A stretch of DNA of 64,000 nucleotides from Streptomyces lucensis JCM 4490 (GTDB taxonomy: Bacteria > Actinomycetota > Actinomycetes > Streptomycetales > Streptomycetaceae), in NCBI RefSeq assembly GCF_014650035.1, contig NZ_BMUE01000022.1, positions 25,829-89,828 on the forward strand, written 5' to 3'. Every line of letters starts with the position of its first letter. Position 1 is the stretch's first letter. Position numbers and translations under genes: made by a program. This document shows positions 44,718-53,359 of the stretch, in pieces. The notes under the pieces were generated by a model. That model did not search any database and was not told where the DNA came from. It saw nothing but the letters and a program-made list of their open reading frames with translations.

Positions 44718-45667
44718 GTGTCCCCCTCGGAGCGGGTGAGCCGCAGGTAGACGGCGGAGAAGGCGCCCAGCAGGAGCAGCAGCATGACGCTGAGGGCGCA
44801 GGCCCCGCCGAAGTCGTTGTAGAGGAAGGCGTACTTGTAGATGAGGTAGAGGACGGTGACGGTGGCGTTCTCGGGTCCGCCGCCGGTGATGACGAACGGT
44901 TCGGTGAAGACCTGCATCGTCGCGATGATCTGGAGGAGCATCAGCATCAGGATCACGAACCGGGTCTGCGGGATCGTGACGTGCCGGATGCGCTGGAGGA
45001 GTCCCGCGCCGTCCAGTTCGGCCGCCTCGTACAGCTCGCCCGGGATGGACTGCAGGGCGGCCAGGTAGATGAGGACGGTGCCGCCCATGTTGGCCCAGGT
45101 GGCGACGATCACCAGGGAGACGAGCGCGGTGTCGGTGCCGTTGGTCCAGTCGGAGGTGGGCAGGTGCAGGAAGCGCAGGGCCTCGTTGGCGAGGCCGGCC
45201 CCGGGGTCGTAGAACCACTTCCACAGCAGGGCGCTGACCACCGGCGGGATCATCACCGGCAGGTAGACCACGACGCGGAAGAACGCCTTGGCGTGCCGCA
45301 GTTCGTTGAGGACGAGGGCGAGCACGAAGGGGACCGCGAAGCCGATGAGCAGGGCGAGCAGGGTGAAGGTGAGGGTGTTGCGCCAGGCGGCGGTGAACTC
45401 GGGGTCGTCCAGGACGCGGGTGAAGTTGGCGGTGCCCACCCACTCGGGTGAGGAGCCCGGGGTGTACTTCTGGAAGGCGATCACGACGGCGCGGATCGCC
45501 GGGTACCAGGAGAACAGGGCGAAGCAGACGAGGCCGCCGAGGAGGAAGCCGTAGGCGCGGGCCTGGTCGGCCAGGCGGCGCCGCCTGAGGTCCCTCGCCG
45601 GGGGCGGCGCCGGGGCCGGGTGGGCGGCGGCCGGTGCCGGGGGTTGTCGCTCGGCCGTCTTCGTCAT
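44714..45667 (-). CDS. Carbohydrate ABC transporter permease (MalF-like)
   Basis: 317-aa permease with an Ala/Pro-rich cytoplasmic N-tail of about 35 residues and six helices starting AYGFLLGGLVCFALFSWYPAI. The EAA loop ELYEAAELDGAGLLQRIRHVTIP is present. The start ATG 45667 lies five bases after the binding-protein stop. It overlaps the MalG-like gene by four bases at the other end. It forms the heterodimeric channel with that partner. Confidence 0.93.
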   Translation of the reverse strand: MTKTAERQPPAPAAAHPAPAPPPARDLRRRRLADQARAYGFLLGGLVCFALFSWYPAIRAVVIAFQKYTPGSSPEWVGTANFTRVLDDPEFTAAWRNTLTFTLLALLIGFAVPFVLALVLNELRHAKAFFRVVVYLPVMIPPVVSALLWKWFYDPGAGLANEALRFLHLPTSDWTNGTDTALVSLVIVATWANMGGTVLIYLAALQSIPGELYEAAELDGAGLLQRIRHVTIPQTRFVILMLMLLQIIATMQVFTEPFVITGGGPENATVTVLYLIYKYAFLYNDFGGACALSVMLLLLLGAFSAVYLRLTRSEGDT

Positions 45668-45672
45668 GGCGG

Positions 45673-47025
45673 TCAGCCCCGGGCCAGGATGCTGTCGATC
45701 TTGCCGGACGCCTGCTGGAGGAGCTGGTCGATGTCGGCGTCCTTCTCGGTCAGGACGGCGGAGACGACGGAGTCGAGCACGGAGTAGATCTGCTGGGCGT
45801 TCGGCGGCTCGATCTTCATGGTGAGGTGCCGGCTGCCGTCGAGGAACGCCCGGTAGTTCTCCACCGGGACGTTGGCGTTGGCCTTCTTGGCCTGCTGGTC
45901 CTTGGCGTCGGCGGCGCCGGTGAACAGGCGGGGCTCGGGCAGGCCGACTGGTGCGTCGTGCTTCTTGGCGCGGGCGTAGTCGCCGAGGAAGCCCGCGCCC
46001 GGGGTGAGGAACATGTGGTCGAGCCACTTCAGGCCGGCCCGGATCTGGGCGGGCGTGTCGTGCTTGTTGAACATGTAGCCGTCACCGCCGATGAGGGTGC
46101 CCCGGCCGCCGGGCATGGGGGCGATGGCGATGTCCTCGTAGTCGGCGCCCTTCTCCTTGACCAGGATGGGGATGTTGTCGGGGGCGGCGAGGTACATGCC
46201 GAGCCTGCCGGAACCCATCATCTGCTGCGCGTCGTTGATGACGAGGAGCTGCTTGCTGCCCATGGAGTCGTCGGTCCACCGCATGTCGTGCAGGTTCCGC
46301 AGGACGGCGTGGCCCTCGGGGGTGTCGACGGTGGCCTTCTTGCCGTCGGCGTCGACTACGTCGCCGCCCTGCGCGTACAGCTCGGCGGTGAAGTGCCAGC
46401 CGCCCTGGTTCTGGGCGCTGTAGTCGGCGTAGCCGACGGTGCCGTCGCCCAGCGCGGCGATCCTCCTGGCGTCGGCGCGGACCTCCTCCCAGGTCGCCGG
46501 GGGCCGGTCCGGGTCGAGTCCGGCCTTCTCGAAGAGCCTGCGGTTGTAGATCAGGCCCATGCTGTAGCCGGTGCGCGGGATGCCGTAGACCTTGCCGTCG
46601 ACGGTGTAGATGTCGCGCAGCTGCTTCTGGACGGTGCCGTAGCTCCTGAGTTCCTTCAGGTACGGCGTGAGGTCCGCGGCCTGGTCGATGTCGACGACGT
46701 GTCCGGCGTCGGTGAAGTACGTGTAGAAGACGTCCTCCATCTGCCCGCCGGCGAGTTTTGCGTCGAAGGTCTTCGGGTCCTGGCAGGGGAAGGCGTCGTG
46801 GGCGACGACGTCGATGTCCGGGTTCCGCTTCTCGAAGGAGGCGACGTCCTCCTCGAAGAACGAGCGGTCGACCTTGGCGCTCCTGGGCGGCTCGCAGTTG
46901 ACGGTGATGCGGGTCTTGCCGCCGGCCGAGGCGTCGTCGCCCGGCCCGCAGGCGGTGGCGGCGAGGGTGAGTGCGGAGCAGACGCCGATCGCGACGAAGG
47001 TACGGCGGAACCCGGTGCTTCTCAT
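45673..47025 (-). CDS. Sugar-binding lipoprotein of the ABC transporter
   Basis: 450-aa extracellular solute-binding protein (family 1, MalE-like). The N-terminus is a lipoprotein signal ending LAATACGPGDD, with Cys26 the lipid attachment site; the -3 residue is Ala rather than the usual Leu. The mature protein begins a typical binding fold: ITVNCEPPRSAKVD, FEEDVASFEKRNPDIDVVA, a hinge with VYGIPRTGYSMGLIYN, and WEEVRADARRIAAL. The start is ATG 47025 with GAGGGG upstream. It is the first gene of the operon and follows the LacI regulator after 119 bases. That gap includes an A/T-rich tract (about 47104-47120) where the promoter probably lies. Confidence 0.93.
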   Translation of the reverse strand: MRSTGFRRTFVAIGVCSALTLAATACGPGDDASAGGKTRITVNCEPPRSAKVDRSFFEEDVASFEKRNPDIDVVAHDAFPCQDPKTFDAKLAGGQMEDVFYTYFTDAGHVVDIDQAADLTPYLKELRSYGTVQKQLRDIYTVDGKVYGIPRTGYSMGLIYNRRLFEKAGLDPDRPPATWEEVRADARRIAALGDGTVGYADYSAQNQGGWHFTAELYAQGGDVVDADGKKATVDTPEGHAVLRNLHDMRWTDDSMGSKQLLVINDAQQMMGSGRLGMYLAAPDNIPILVKEKGADYEDIAIAPMPGGRGTLIGGDGYMFNKHDTPAQIRAGLKWLDHMFLTPGAGFLGDYARAKKHDAPVGLPEPRLFTGAADAKDQQAKKANANVPVENYRAFLDGSRHLTMKIEPPNAQQIYSVLDSVVSAVLTEKDADIDQLLQQASGKIDSILARG

Positions 47026-47144
47026 CGGTGGACCCCTCAAGGCAGGAGCGGTGGGCGCCGCACACTCAAGCACCGCCGACACCTGTCCGCAAGATGTCGC
47101 GCAGAATCTGAAATTATTCGACAGAAGCTTGGATCTTTCGGGGT

Positions 47145-48143
47145 TCAGTCCCGTGGGGCTTGCGCCGTGGATCCGCGCACCACGAGCTCGGGTTCGAACA
47201 GAAGCTCCTCCGCGGGTACGGCGGTGCCGCCGATCTGGGCGTTCAGCAGCTCGACGGCGGCGCGGCCCATGGCCTCGATGGGCTGGCGGACGGTCGTGAG
47301 CGGGGGCTCGGTGCAGTTCATGAAGGCCGAGTCGTCGTAGCCGACGACGGAGACGCGGCCGGGGACGTCGTACCCCTTGCGGCGGGCCGCCCGGACGGCG
47401 CCGAGCGCGAGGGGGTCGCTGGCGCAGATGATCCCGGTGACGCCGCGGTCGATGAGCCGTGAGGCGGCCGCGTGCCCGCCCTCGATGGAGAAGATGGCGC
47501 GGGCCACGCGCTCCTCGGGCAGATCGCCGGCGACGGACCGGGCGGCGGCCAGCTTGCGGGCCGAGGGCATGTGGTCGCCGGGCCCGAGGAGCAGGCCGAT
47601 GCGCTCGTGGCCGAGGGAGGCGAGGTGCCGCCAGGCCTGTTCGACGGCGACGGCGTCGTCGCAGGACACGCCCGGGAAGCCGAGGTCCTCGATGGCCGCG
47701 TTGACCAGCACGACGGGGATGTTGCGCTCGGCGAGCCGCCGGTAGTGGTCGTGCGGGGCGTCGGCCTGGGCGTACAGGCCGCCGGCGAAGACGACGCCCG
47801 AGACCTGCTGCTGCAGCAGCAGGTCGACGTAGTCCGCCTCGGAGACGCCGCCCTTGGTCTGCGTGCACAGCACCGGGGTGAGCCCGTGCTGGGCGAGCGC
47901 GCCGCCGATGACCTCGGCGAACGCCGGGAAGATGGGGTTCTGCAGCTCCGGCAGGACCAGACCGACGAGCCGGGCGCGCTCGCCGCGCAGCTGGGTGGGG
48001 CGTTCGTAGCCGAGGACGTCGAGGGCCGTCAGCACCGCCTGCCGGGTGGCTTCGGAGACCCCGGGCTTGCCGTTGAGCACCCGGCTGACCGTGGCCTCGC
48101 TGACCCCGACCTTCTTCGCCACTTCCGCAAGTCGTCGCGTCAT
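47145..48143 (-). CDS. LacI family regulator of the alpha-glucan operon
   Basis: 332-aa LacI repressor. The HTH is RLAEVAKKVGVSEATVSRVLNG followed by the hinge. The effector domain has LVGLVLPELQNPIFPAF, SCDDAVAVEQAWRHLASLGHERIG, ICASDPLALGAVRAARRKGY and VVGYDDSAFMNCTEPPLTTV. Start ATG 48143. A 21-base perfect palindrome (48164-48184) lies 20 bases upstream and is the obvious autoregulatory operator. The transporter genes start 119 bases downstream on the same strand. It probably releases DNA on binding an alpha-gluco-oligosaccharide, by analogy with Streptomyces MalR/AglR. The inducer is not known. Confidence 0.93.
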   Translation of the reverse strand: MTRRLAEVAKKVGVSEATVSRVLNGKPGVSEATRQAVLTALDVLGYERPTQLRGERARLVGLVLPELQNPIFPAFAEVIGGALAQHGLTPVLCTQTKGGVSEADYVDLLLQQQVSGVVFAGGLYAQADAPHDHYRRLAERNIPVVLVNAAIEDLGFPGVSCDDAVAVEQAWRHLASLGHERIGLLLGPGDHMPSARKLAAARSVAGDLPEERVARAIFSIEGGHAAASRLIDRGVTGIICASDPLALGAVRAARRKGYDVPGRVSVVGYDDSAFMNCTEPPLTTVRQPIEAMGRAAVELLNAQIGGTAVPAEELLFEPELVVRGSTAQAPRD

Positions 48144-48163
48144 GAGCGCAAGCGTAGCGCAAG

Positions 48164-48184
48164 TTACGCAAGTCGCTTGCGTAA
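48164..48184. promoter_or_regulatory. Palindromic operator TTACGCAAG-N3-CTTGCGTAA
   Basis: 9-base perfect arms around TCG, 20 bases upstream of the LacI start. Additional half-sites (GCGCAAG) lie at 48146-48162. A CTTGCG half-site also occurs on the minus strand at 47089-47094, in front of the binding-protein gene. Candidate autoregulatory operator. Confidence 0.75.
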
Positions 48185-48298
48185 AGAAGGCGTGTCGCGA
48201 GAGGGGGGCGGCACGGAATGGAGGAGCGGCGCTCGGCCAAGTGGGGGGCGGGTTCCCGACCCGGCGCCGCCGGCGACCTGAACGCCGGCGGTGCCGGG

Positions 48299-48970
48299 TC
48301 AGCCCTGGGAAGCCGGGACGACCGCCAGATGCGTGGCCGCGCCGCGCGGCCGGCGGGCGCGACGGGCGGGCGCGGGTGCCCGTCGGGGATCGCGCAGCAC
48401 CATCGTCAGACGCCGGTGGCCGAGCCCCCGCAGTATCTCGGGTGTCTCCTCGACGATGCGGCACTCGGTGGGACCCCGGCGCGGATCGGGGTGGAGCAGC
48501 AGCCGGACGGCTCCGTCGAGCCGCGCCCCGGCCTCGCCCACGGCCCGGATCCAGTGCGGCAGACCCTGCCGGTAGGCGGCCTCCATGAACGGGTCCTGGG
48601 CGATGTCCCGGCGGATCGCCTGGAGTTCGTTGTCGTGACCGTAGGTCTCCAGCGCCGTGCGGAGGTGGGCCAGTACCGGCAGGCACCAGCCCGCCTCGTG
48701 CTCGCCGAGGAGGTCGGCCGCGTCCGGGTGGAAGAGCACGAACCGGAGGAAGTTGTCCCCGGGCATGGCGGTCGGATGAGGGCGCACGCCCCGGAAAAGC
48801 GTCTCGAACGCGCCGTTGGCCATGACCACGTCCCAGCGGTGGTCGACGACCAGGGAAGGGAACGGCAGGGACTCCAGCAGCACGGCGTAGTCCTGCAGGT
48901 ACGCCTGGGCGTCGCAGCTCTCGGGGACGGGCCGCGGTGCCGGCCGCTGCCCTCCTGCCTGATATGCCAT
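48299..48970 (-). CDS. MmyB-like ligand-binding domain protein lacking an HTH
   Basis: 223-aa protein made of the PAS-like ligand domain found at the C-terminus of many Streptomyces XRE regulators of the MmyB group. It shows YAVLLESLPFPSLVVDHRWDVVMANGAFETLF, GDNFLRFVLFHPDA, AHLRTALETYGHDNEL and a C-terminal TMVLRDPRRAPAP. In MmyB-type regulators an N-terminal HTH of about 80 residues precedes this, but here the protein starts at ATG 48970 directly before the domain. The basic Arg/Pro-rich tail is unusual. It is divergent from an HTH protein at 49211 across a palindrome, which raises the possibility that the two act together. Not proven. Confidence 0.8.
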   Translation of the reverse strand: MAYQAGGQRPAPRPVPESCDAQAYLQDYAVLLESLPFPSLVVDHRWDVVMANGAFETLFRGVRPHPTAMPGDNFLRFVLFHPDAADLLGEHEAGWCLPVLAHLRTALETYGHDNELQAIRRDIAQDPFMEAAYRQGLPHWIRAVGEAGARLDGAVRLLLHPDPRRGPTECRIVEETPEILRGLGHRRLTMVLRDPRRAPAPARRARRPRGAATHLAVVPASQG

Positions 48971-49083
48971 CGGGAGGTCACCCCTCTTGCCTCTGCGGCC
49001 TTCACGCGGCGATGCGATCCTGCTGCCCAGCCAGGAGCGGTGTCAACTATCGTGGCATTTCACGGCGGTTGACGGCTGAAATT

Positions 49084-49099
49084 CGCCACAGTTGTGGCG
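49084..49099. promoter_or_regulatory. Palindrome CGCCACA-GT-TGTGGCG
   Basis: Perfect 7-base arms in the 240-bp divergent gap between the MmyB-like gene and the XRE gene. The wider region also has CGTGGC at 49051-49056 as a possible half-site. Candidate autoregulatory operator of the XRE protein. Confidence 0.5.
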
Positions 49100-49210
49100 A
49101 GACCTGGATGTGAGTTCGAGACACCCGCTACTCTCCGGGAAGTTCACGGCGACCGCTTGCGGCAAGCACGCACGCGTCCGAAGCCCTCGAGAGACGTAGG
49201 AGTTCTTTCG

Positions 49211-49867
49211 GTGACGGATGGCTACGAGGATCCGGACGCCGCGGCGACCGCCCAGCTGCCGGCCGTCGTCGCACGCGTCACCGCGCTCGCCGACCGGCTC
49301 GGCGTGCCGCACACCGAGGTCTTCGACGTCGGGCGGCTCTCGGCCGCCTGCGGCGTGCCCGAGCCGGTGGTCAAGGCGCTGCTCAGCGGACGCCCGGCGG
49401 GCGAGCCGGACGTGCAGGCGCGCTTCCTGCAGCGCCTCGACCTGCTGCGCCGCACCCGGCTGAAGCCCAACGGCCGCAGGTACACCCAGCAGGAGATCGC
49501 CGACGGGGCGGGCATGTCCCGGCAGCAGGCCGGCGCGCTCATCAACGGCGACCGGCGGCCCACCATGGAGCACTGCGACGCGCTGCAGCGCTTCTTCCGG
49601 GTGCACGCCGGTTTCCTCACCGCGGAGGACCCCGAGGCGCTGGCCGGTGCGCTGCAGCGCACCGAGCAGGAACTGCTGCAGAAGCTGGCCGACCGCGAAC
49701 GGGCGGCGGCCGAGCCCGTGGACGACCCGCTGGAGCGGCTGCTGCAGGACCACGGCGTGCGCGGCATAGCCTGGCGGGCCGCCCAGTTGCCCACCGACCA
49801 GCACCGGGACAAGGTGGCGGAGTGGCTCGACATGCTGCTGGAGAGCGTCAAGCGGCCCGAGGCGTGA
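49211..49867 (+). CDS. XRE/EspR-like helix-turn-helix regulator
   Basis: 218-aa protein with an N-terminal segment LPAVVARVTALADRLGVPHTEVF and a second helical block GVPEPVVKALLSGRPAGEPD. A HTH follows in RYTQQEIADGAGMSRQQAGALINGDRRPT (about residues 93-121), then FFRVHAGFLTAEDPEALAGALQRTEQELL. The sequence layout resembles mycobacterial EspR and Streptomyces XRE regulators with helical dimerisation tails. I start at GTG 49211; the upstream frame shows no homology. It is divergent from the MmyB-like protein. DNA target unknown, though the palindrome upstream is a likely candidate. Confidence 0.8.
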   Translation: MTDGYEDPDAAATAQLPAVVARVTALADRLGVPHTEVFDVGRLSAACGVPEPVVKALLSGRPAGEPDVQARFLQRLDLLRRTRLKPNGRRYTQQEIADGAGMSRQQAGALINGDRRPTMEHCDALQRFFRVHAGFLTAEDPEALAGALQRTEQELLQKLADRERAAAEPVDDPLERLLQDHGVRGIAWRAAQLPTDQHRDKVAEWLDMLLESVKRPEA

Positions 49868-50033
49868 GCCGCCGGGCGGCCGGCTGCTTCCGCCCTTCCT
49901 GAGCGGGGAACCGGCGCGGGGTCCGGGGGCGTTGTCAGTGGGGGACGGCAAGCTGGACGCGTGCGCCGTCCGACGCGGCGCACGGCGCCGCAGGGCGCGT
50001 GACCGTGACGCCTGAACCGGGGAGAGCCGACCG

Positions 50034-50261
50034 ATGCCCACCGCCGTACTGACCGACCGTGAGCGCACCGCCGTCCAGGCCTACCTGCGGCTGCTGCATA
50101 CGGTGCGCGCCGCCTTCGACGGGCCACCGCAGGGCGACCGGCCCGCCGTCGTCCCTCCCGGTGTGCTCGCCGAGGCGGAGGCGGCCCTGACGGGGGCCGG
50201 ACTCGCGGGCAACGAGGAGGAGTTCTTCCGGTTGCTGCGCGACTGGTGCCCGCCCGCCTGA
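50034..50261 (+). CDS. Small conserved-looking hypothetical protein
   Basis: 75-aa acidic, mostly helical protein starting at ATG 50034, with GGGGAGAG upstream. It begins with ERTAVQAYLRLLHTVRAAF and ends EEEFFRLLRDWCPPA with one cysteine. No recognised family. The ribosome-binding site and codon third-position GC support translation. A hairpin follows. Confidence 0.6.
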   Translation: MPTAVLTDRERTAVQAYLRLLHTVRAAFDGPPQGDRPAVVPPGVLAEAEAALTGAGLAGNEEEFFRLLRDWCPPA

Positions 50262-50276
50262 CCGGCCGCACGGCCC

Positions 50277-50305
50277 GCCGCCGTCGGTGACCGCGTGACG
50301 GCGGC
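50277..50305. terminator. 9-bp hairpin between convergent genes
   Basis: GCCGCCGTC/GACGGCGGC arms (50277-50285, 50297-50305) with an 11-base loop, starting 15 bases after the small gene and facing the PPTase stop. Confidence 0.6.
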
Positions 50306-50395
50306 GGCCGTCCGGGGTACGCCGGCGTGGGCCGGAGGCGGCACGACGGCGCCGGTCCGCCGGATCGGGCGTGTGCAGGCGTGTTCAGGCGTGCT

Positions 50396-51076
50396 TCAGG
50401 CGTGCGGAACCACGACGCTGGTGGCCAGCACCCCGTCCCGGACGACCCAGCGGCCGTCGAAGGAACGCAGCCGGCGCCCGCCCACCAGGGGGCCGGGGAC
50501 GAGGAGTTCGGCGTGCAGCGTGCCGGCCGGCGCGCCGCCGGGCTCCGGGTCGAGGGTGATGTCGGCCTCGGTGAAGTCCAGCCACTTGCCGGTGAGGGGG
50601 TACCACGCCTTGTAGACGGACTCCTTGGCGCTGAACAGGATGCGGTCCCAGTGCACGGTCGGCCGCTGTGCGGCGAGGTGGGCGAGCCGCTCGGCCTCGG
50701 CGGGCAGCATGACGGCGGAACCGACGCCGTCCGGGAGCGGTCCGTGGGGTTCGGCGTCGATGCCGAGGGAGGCGAGGTCGCCGGCGCGGACCAGGGCGGC
50801 GGCGCAGTAGCCGTCGCAGTGGGTCATGCTGCCGGTCAGGCCGGCCGGCCAGCGCGGGGCGCCCCGCTCGCCGTGCACGACGGCCTGCGCCGGGACGCCG
50901 AGCTTCTCCATCGCGCGCCGCGCGCAGCCGCGTACGGCGGCGAACTCACGGCGGCGTTTGCCCACCGCGCGCGCGACGAGCGCCTCCTCCTCGGGGTGGA
51001 GCGGGGTGTCCCACAGCGGGTCGTCACTGTGTGCCTCCACGGCCACGACCGACTCCGGGAGCAACTCCTCGATCAC
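50396..51076 (-). CDS. Sfp-type 4'-phosphopantetheinyl transferase
   Basis: 226-aa PPTase that moves phosphopantetheine from CoA to a serine of carrier proteins. Motifs are GSMTHCDGYCAAAL (83-96), LGIDAEP (Asp107, Glu109) and FSAKESVYKAWYPLT (148-162), the last with the metal-binding glutamate and the lysine that define the Sfp class. No polyketide or peptide synthetase gene is nearby, so it probably serves clusters elsewhere. Streptomyces coelicolor has a comparable orphan PPTase (SCO6673, from memory) in the same context. Start ATG 51076 lies inside the preceding gene: the overlap with the metallophosphoesterase is 53 bases, implying coupled expression. Confidence 0.93.
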   Translation of the reverse strand: MIEELLPESVVAVEAHSDDPLWDTPLHPEEEALVARAVGKRRREFAAVRGCARRAMEKLGVPAQAVVHGERGAPRWPAGLTGSMTHCDGYCAAALVRAGDLASLGIDAEPHGPLPDGVGSAVMLPAEAERLAHLAAQRPTVHWDRILFSAKESVYKAWYPLTGKWLDFTEADITLDPEPGGAPAGTLHAELLVPGPLVGGRRLRSFDGRWVVRDGVLATSVVVPHA

Positions 51077-51929
51077 CGGCTTCGCCCTCCATCGGCATGA
51101 TGCGGCGCAGCCGCCCCGGCGGCCCGGGACGCTTTCGCCACTCGCGGGGATATCCCACGGAGACCTCTTCGAAGCGGACTCCGTCGTGCCAGGTGGTGCG
51201 GGGGATGTGCAGATGGCCGTAGACCATCGTGGCGACGCGGAACCGGCGGTGCCAGTCGGCGGTCAGCCCGGTGCCGCACCACATGGCGAACTCGGGGTAC
51301 CACAGGACCTCGGTGGGGTGCCGGTCCAGTGGGTAGTGGTTGACGAGGACGGTCGGCAGGTCGGCGGGCAGCGCGGCGAGTCTGCGCTCCGTCTCGGCGA
51401 CCCGGGCCCGGCACCAGTCCTCGCGGGTCGGGTAGGGGTCGGGGTGCAGCAGGTACTCGTCGTTGCACACGATCCCCGTGCTCCTGGCGTAGTCCAGGCC
51501 CTCGGCCTTGGTGGCGCAGCCGGCCGGCAGGAACGAGTAGTCGTACAGAAGGAAGAGAGGGGCCACGGCGACCGGGCCGCCGGGGCCGTGCCACACGGGA
51601 TAGGGGTCCTCGGGGGTGACCACGCCCAGTTCACGGCACAGTCCGACGAGGTGCTCGTAGCGCGCGACGCCGCGCAGTTCGACGGAGTCCTTCGGATGGG
51701 TCCACAGTTCGTGGTTGCCGGGCGCCCACAGCACCTTGCGGAAGCGGCTCGCGAGGGTGGTCAGGGCCCAGCGGATGTCGGCCACGGTCTCGGCGACGTC
51801 GCCGGCCACGATCAGCCAGTCGTCGTCACCGTCCGGACGCATCTCCTCGACCAGGGCCCGGTTCTCGGGGTAGCTGATGTGCAGGTCGCTGATGGCCAGC
51901 AGCTGTCCGGCCCCGGCCGTCGACTCCAC
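51024..51929 (-). CDS. Calcineurin-like metallophosphoesterase
   Basis: 301-aa two-metal phosphoesterase. The family blocks are AISDLHISYPENRALV (Asp15, His17), IVAGDVAETVADIRWALTTL, WAPGNHELW, VLVNHYPLDRHPTEV and VYGHLHIP, all with intact metal ligands. The C-terminal 40 residues are basic and Gly-rich. The start is GTG 51929. It overlaps the PPTase start by 53 bases, and the pair is conserved in Streptomyces (from memory). This suggests a functional link such as releasing phosphopantetheine or removing 3',5'-ADP, which is speculation. Substrate unknown. Confidence 0.92.
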   Translation of the reverse strand: MESTAGAGQLLAISDLHISYPENRALVEEMRPDGDDDWLIVAGDVAETVADIRWALTTLASRFRKVLWAPGNHELWTHPKDSVELRGVARYEHLVGLCRELGVVTPEDPYPVWHGPGGPVAVAPLFLLYDYSFLPAGCATKAEGLDYARSTGIVCNDEYLLHPDPYPTREDWCRARVAETERRLAALPADLPTVLVNHYPLDRHPTEVLWYPEFAMWCGTGLTADWHRRFRVATMVYGHLHIPRTTWHDGVRFEEVSVGYPREWRKRPGPPGRLRRIMPMEGEAGDRGVAPGVGRGRGGTQ

Positions 51930-52237
51930 CCCGTACCCCTTTTCCGATCATCGGCTGACCGCACCACCTGAACACATCAGCGGCGGTCGGACAAGACGGT
52001 TCCCGGCCGGACGCCGCTCGTGGCCCACGCCGGACACCCGCCCGGCGTACGGGCGCGGCCCCGCCCGAATCCGTAACCCGCGCGTTGCACGCGGCGACTC
52101 TTGAAAGCCGTATGATCCCCCCAACACCGGCGCCCCTCAGCCCTCTTCGACAGGGCCGTTCCGGTGACCCTTCCTTCCCTCTGCCCGGGCACGGGCCGCT
52201 CGGCCCTGCCCTGCCCGCACCCCGAAAGGCGGCCGGC
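51930..52237. other. Intergenic gap before the ATP-grasp gene
   Basis: 308 bases with no gene. TATGAT at 52111-52116 is a good -10 element, preceded by TTGCAC at 52085-52090, but at 20 bases spacing. This could be a promoter with a weak -35. No inverted repeat or leader ORF of note was found. Confidence 0.35.
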
Positions 52238-53359
52238 ATGCCCTCTCGCGTACGCGTCTGGCTCAACCGCACGTACGCGGAGAACGTGTTCTTCATGGAT
52301 CAGCTGCGGAGGAATCCCAGCGGCCGGGCCGTGGAGATCCACGCCACGCACGGGGACCCCGACTCCCCCGTGCTGGCCGCCGCCGACACCGCCGAGCCGG
52401 AACCCGAGGGTCTGTCCCCGGCCGCCTACGTCGAGTACGCCCTCGACCAGTGCGCCCGGCGCGGCATCGACGTCTTCGTACCCCGGCTGCACCAGACGGC
52501 GATCGTGGCGCACCGAGCCGAGTTCGCCGCCGCCGGGACGGCCCTGCTGGCGCCCACGCGCGAGGCGGTGGCCGTGTTCGAGGACAAGGCCACCGCGTAC
52601 GAGGCGGTGCGCTCGGTGGGCGTCCCGGTACCGCCCTGGTGGCGGGTGCGCACGGCGGACGAACTCCTCTCAGCGGTGGAGGAGTTGGAGACCGCCGGGC
52701 ACAGGGCGTGCTTCAAGCCGGCCGCCGGGGCGGGCGGGGCGGGCTTCCGGGTGATCACACGGGCCCCCTTCTCGCCGGCCGCTCTCGCCGGCTTCCCCGG
52801 CCCGTCCGTGCAGCTGGACCTGGTCGTCGAGGCGCTGGCCCGGGCCGAGGAGCCGGTGGACTGGCTGGTGATGCCCCGCCTGGAGCGGCCCGAGGTGTCC
52901 GTCGACTGCCTGACCGGGCCGGACAACCGGGTGCGGCTGGCGGTGGGCCGCACCAAGAACGGCCGCCGCCGGGGCTTCACCCTGGACGAGCGGTGGCTGG
53001 AACCGGCCCGGCTGATCGCCGGGGGCTTCGGTCTGCACTACCTCTCCAACATCCAGTTCCGCATGCTCGGCGACCGTCCGGTGCTGCTCGACGTCAACAC
53101 CCGTCCGGCCGGCGGTCTGCACCAGCTGTCGCTGTGCGGGGTGAACGCGCCGTGGGCCGCCGTGCGGCTGGCGCTGGGCGAGGACCCGGGAACCGTCGAA
53201 CCGCCGTTCCTGGGGCAGGACTACACGGTGGTGCCGGGACCGCGCCCGCTGCTGCCCGCGGCCCTTCCGCGGCAGAGGACGGGTGCGGACGAGGTACGGC
53301 TCCCGGCCGTGCCCTCACCCGCTCGGGCGGTCTCGGCGGCGAAGCCGCTGCCGCTCTGA
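52238..53359 (+). CDS. ATP-grasp domain protein
   Basis: 373-aa predicted carboxylate-amine ligase of the ATP-grasp superfamily. Early Rossmann-like segment (VWLNRTYAENVFFMDQLRRN), then VFEDKATAYEAVRSVGVPVPPWW, ACFKPAAGAGGAGFRVI with the nucleotide lysine and glycine loop, DWLVMPRLERPEVSVDCLTG, and DVNTRPAGGLHQLSLCGVNAPWAAVRL with the metal-binding Asp/Asn pair. The start ATG 52238 is chosen because the upstream frame is not homologous. No partner enzyme is adjacent. Substrate unknown, and it cannot be matched to CarB, PurK or RimK subgroups by eye. Confidence 0.85.
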   Translation: MPSRVRVWLNRTYAENVFFMDQLRRNPSGRAVEIHATHGDPDSPVLAAADTAEPEPEGLSPAAYVEYALDQCARRGIDVFVPRLHQTAIVAHRAEFAAAGTALLAPTREAVAVFEDKATAYEAVRSVGVPVPPWWRVRTADELLSAVEELETAGHRACFKPAAGAGGAGFRVITRAPFSPAALAGFPGPSVQLDLVVEALARAEEPVDWLVMPRLERPEVSVDCLTGPDNRVRLAVGRTKNGRRRGFTLDERWLEPARLIAGGFGLHYLSNIQFRMLGDRPVLLDVNTRPAGGLHQLSLCGVNAPWAAVRLALGEDPGTVEPPFLGQDYTVVPGPRPLLPAALPRQRTGADEVRLPAVPSPARAVSAAKPLPL

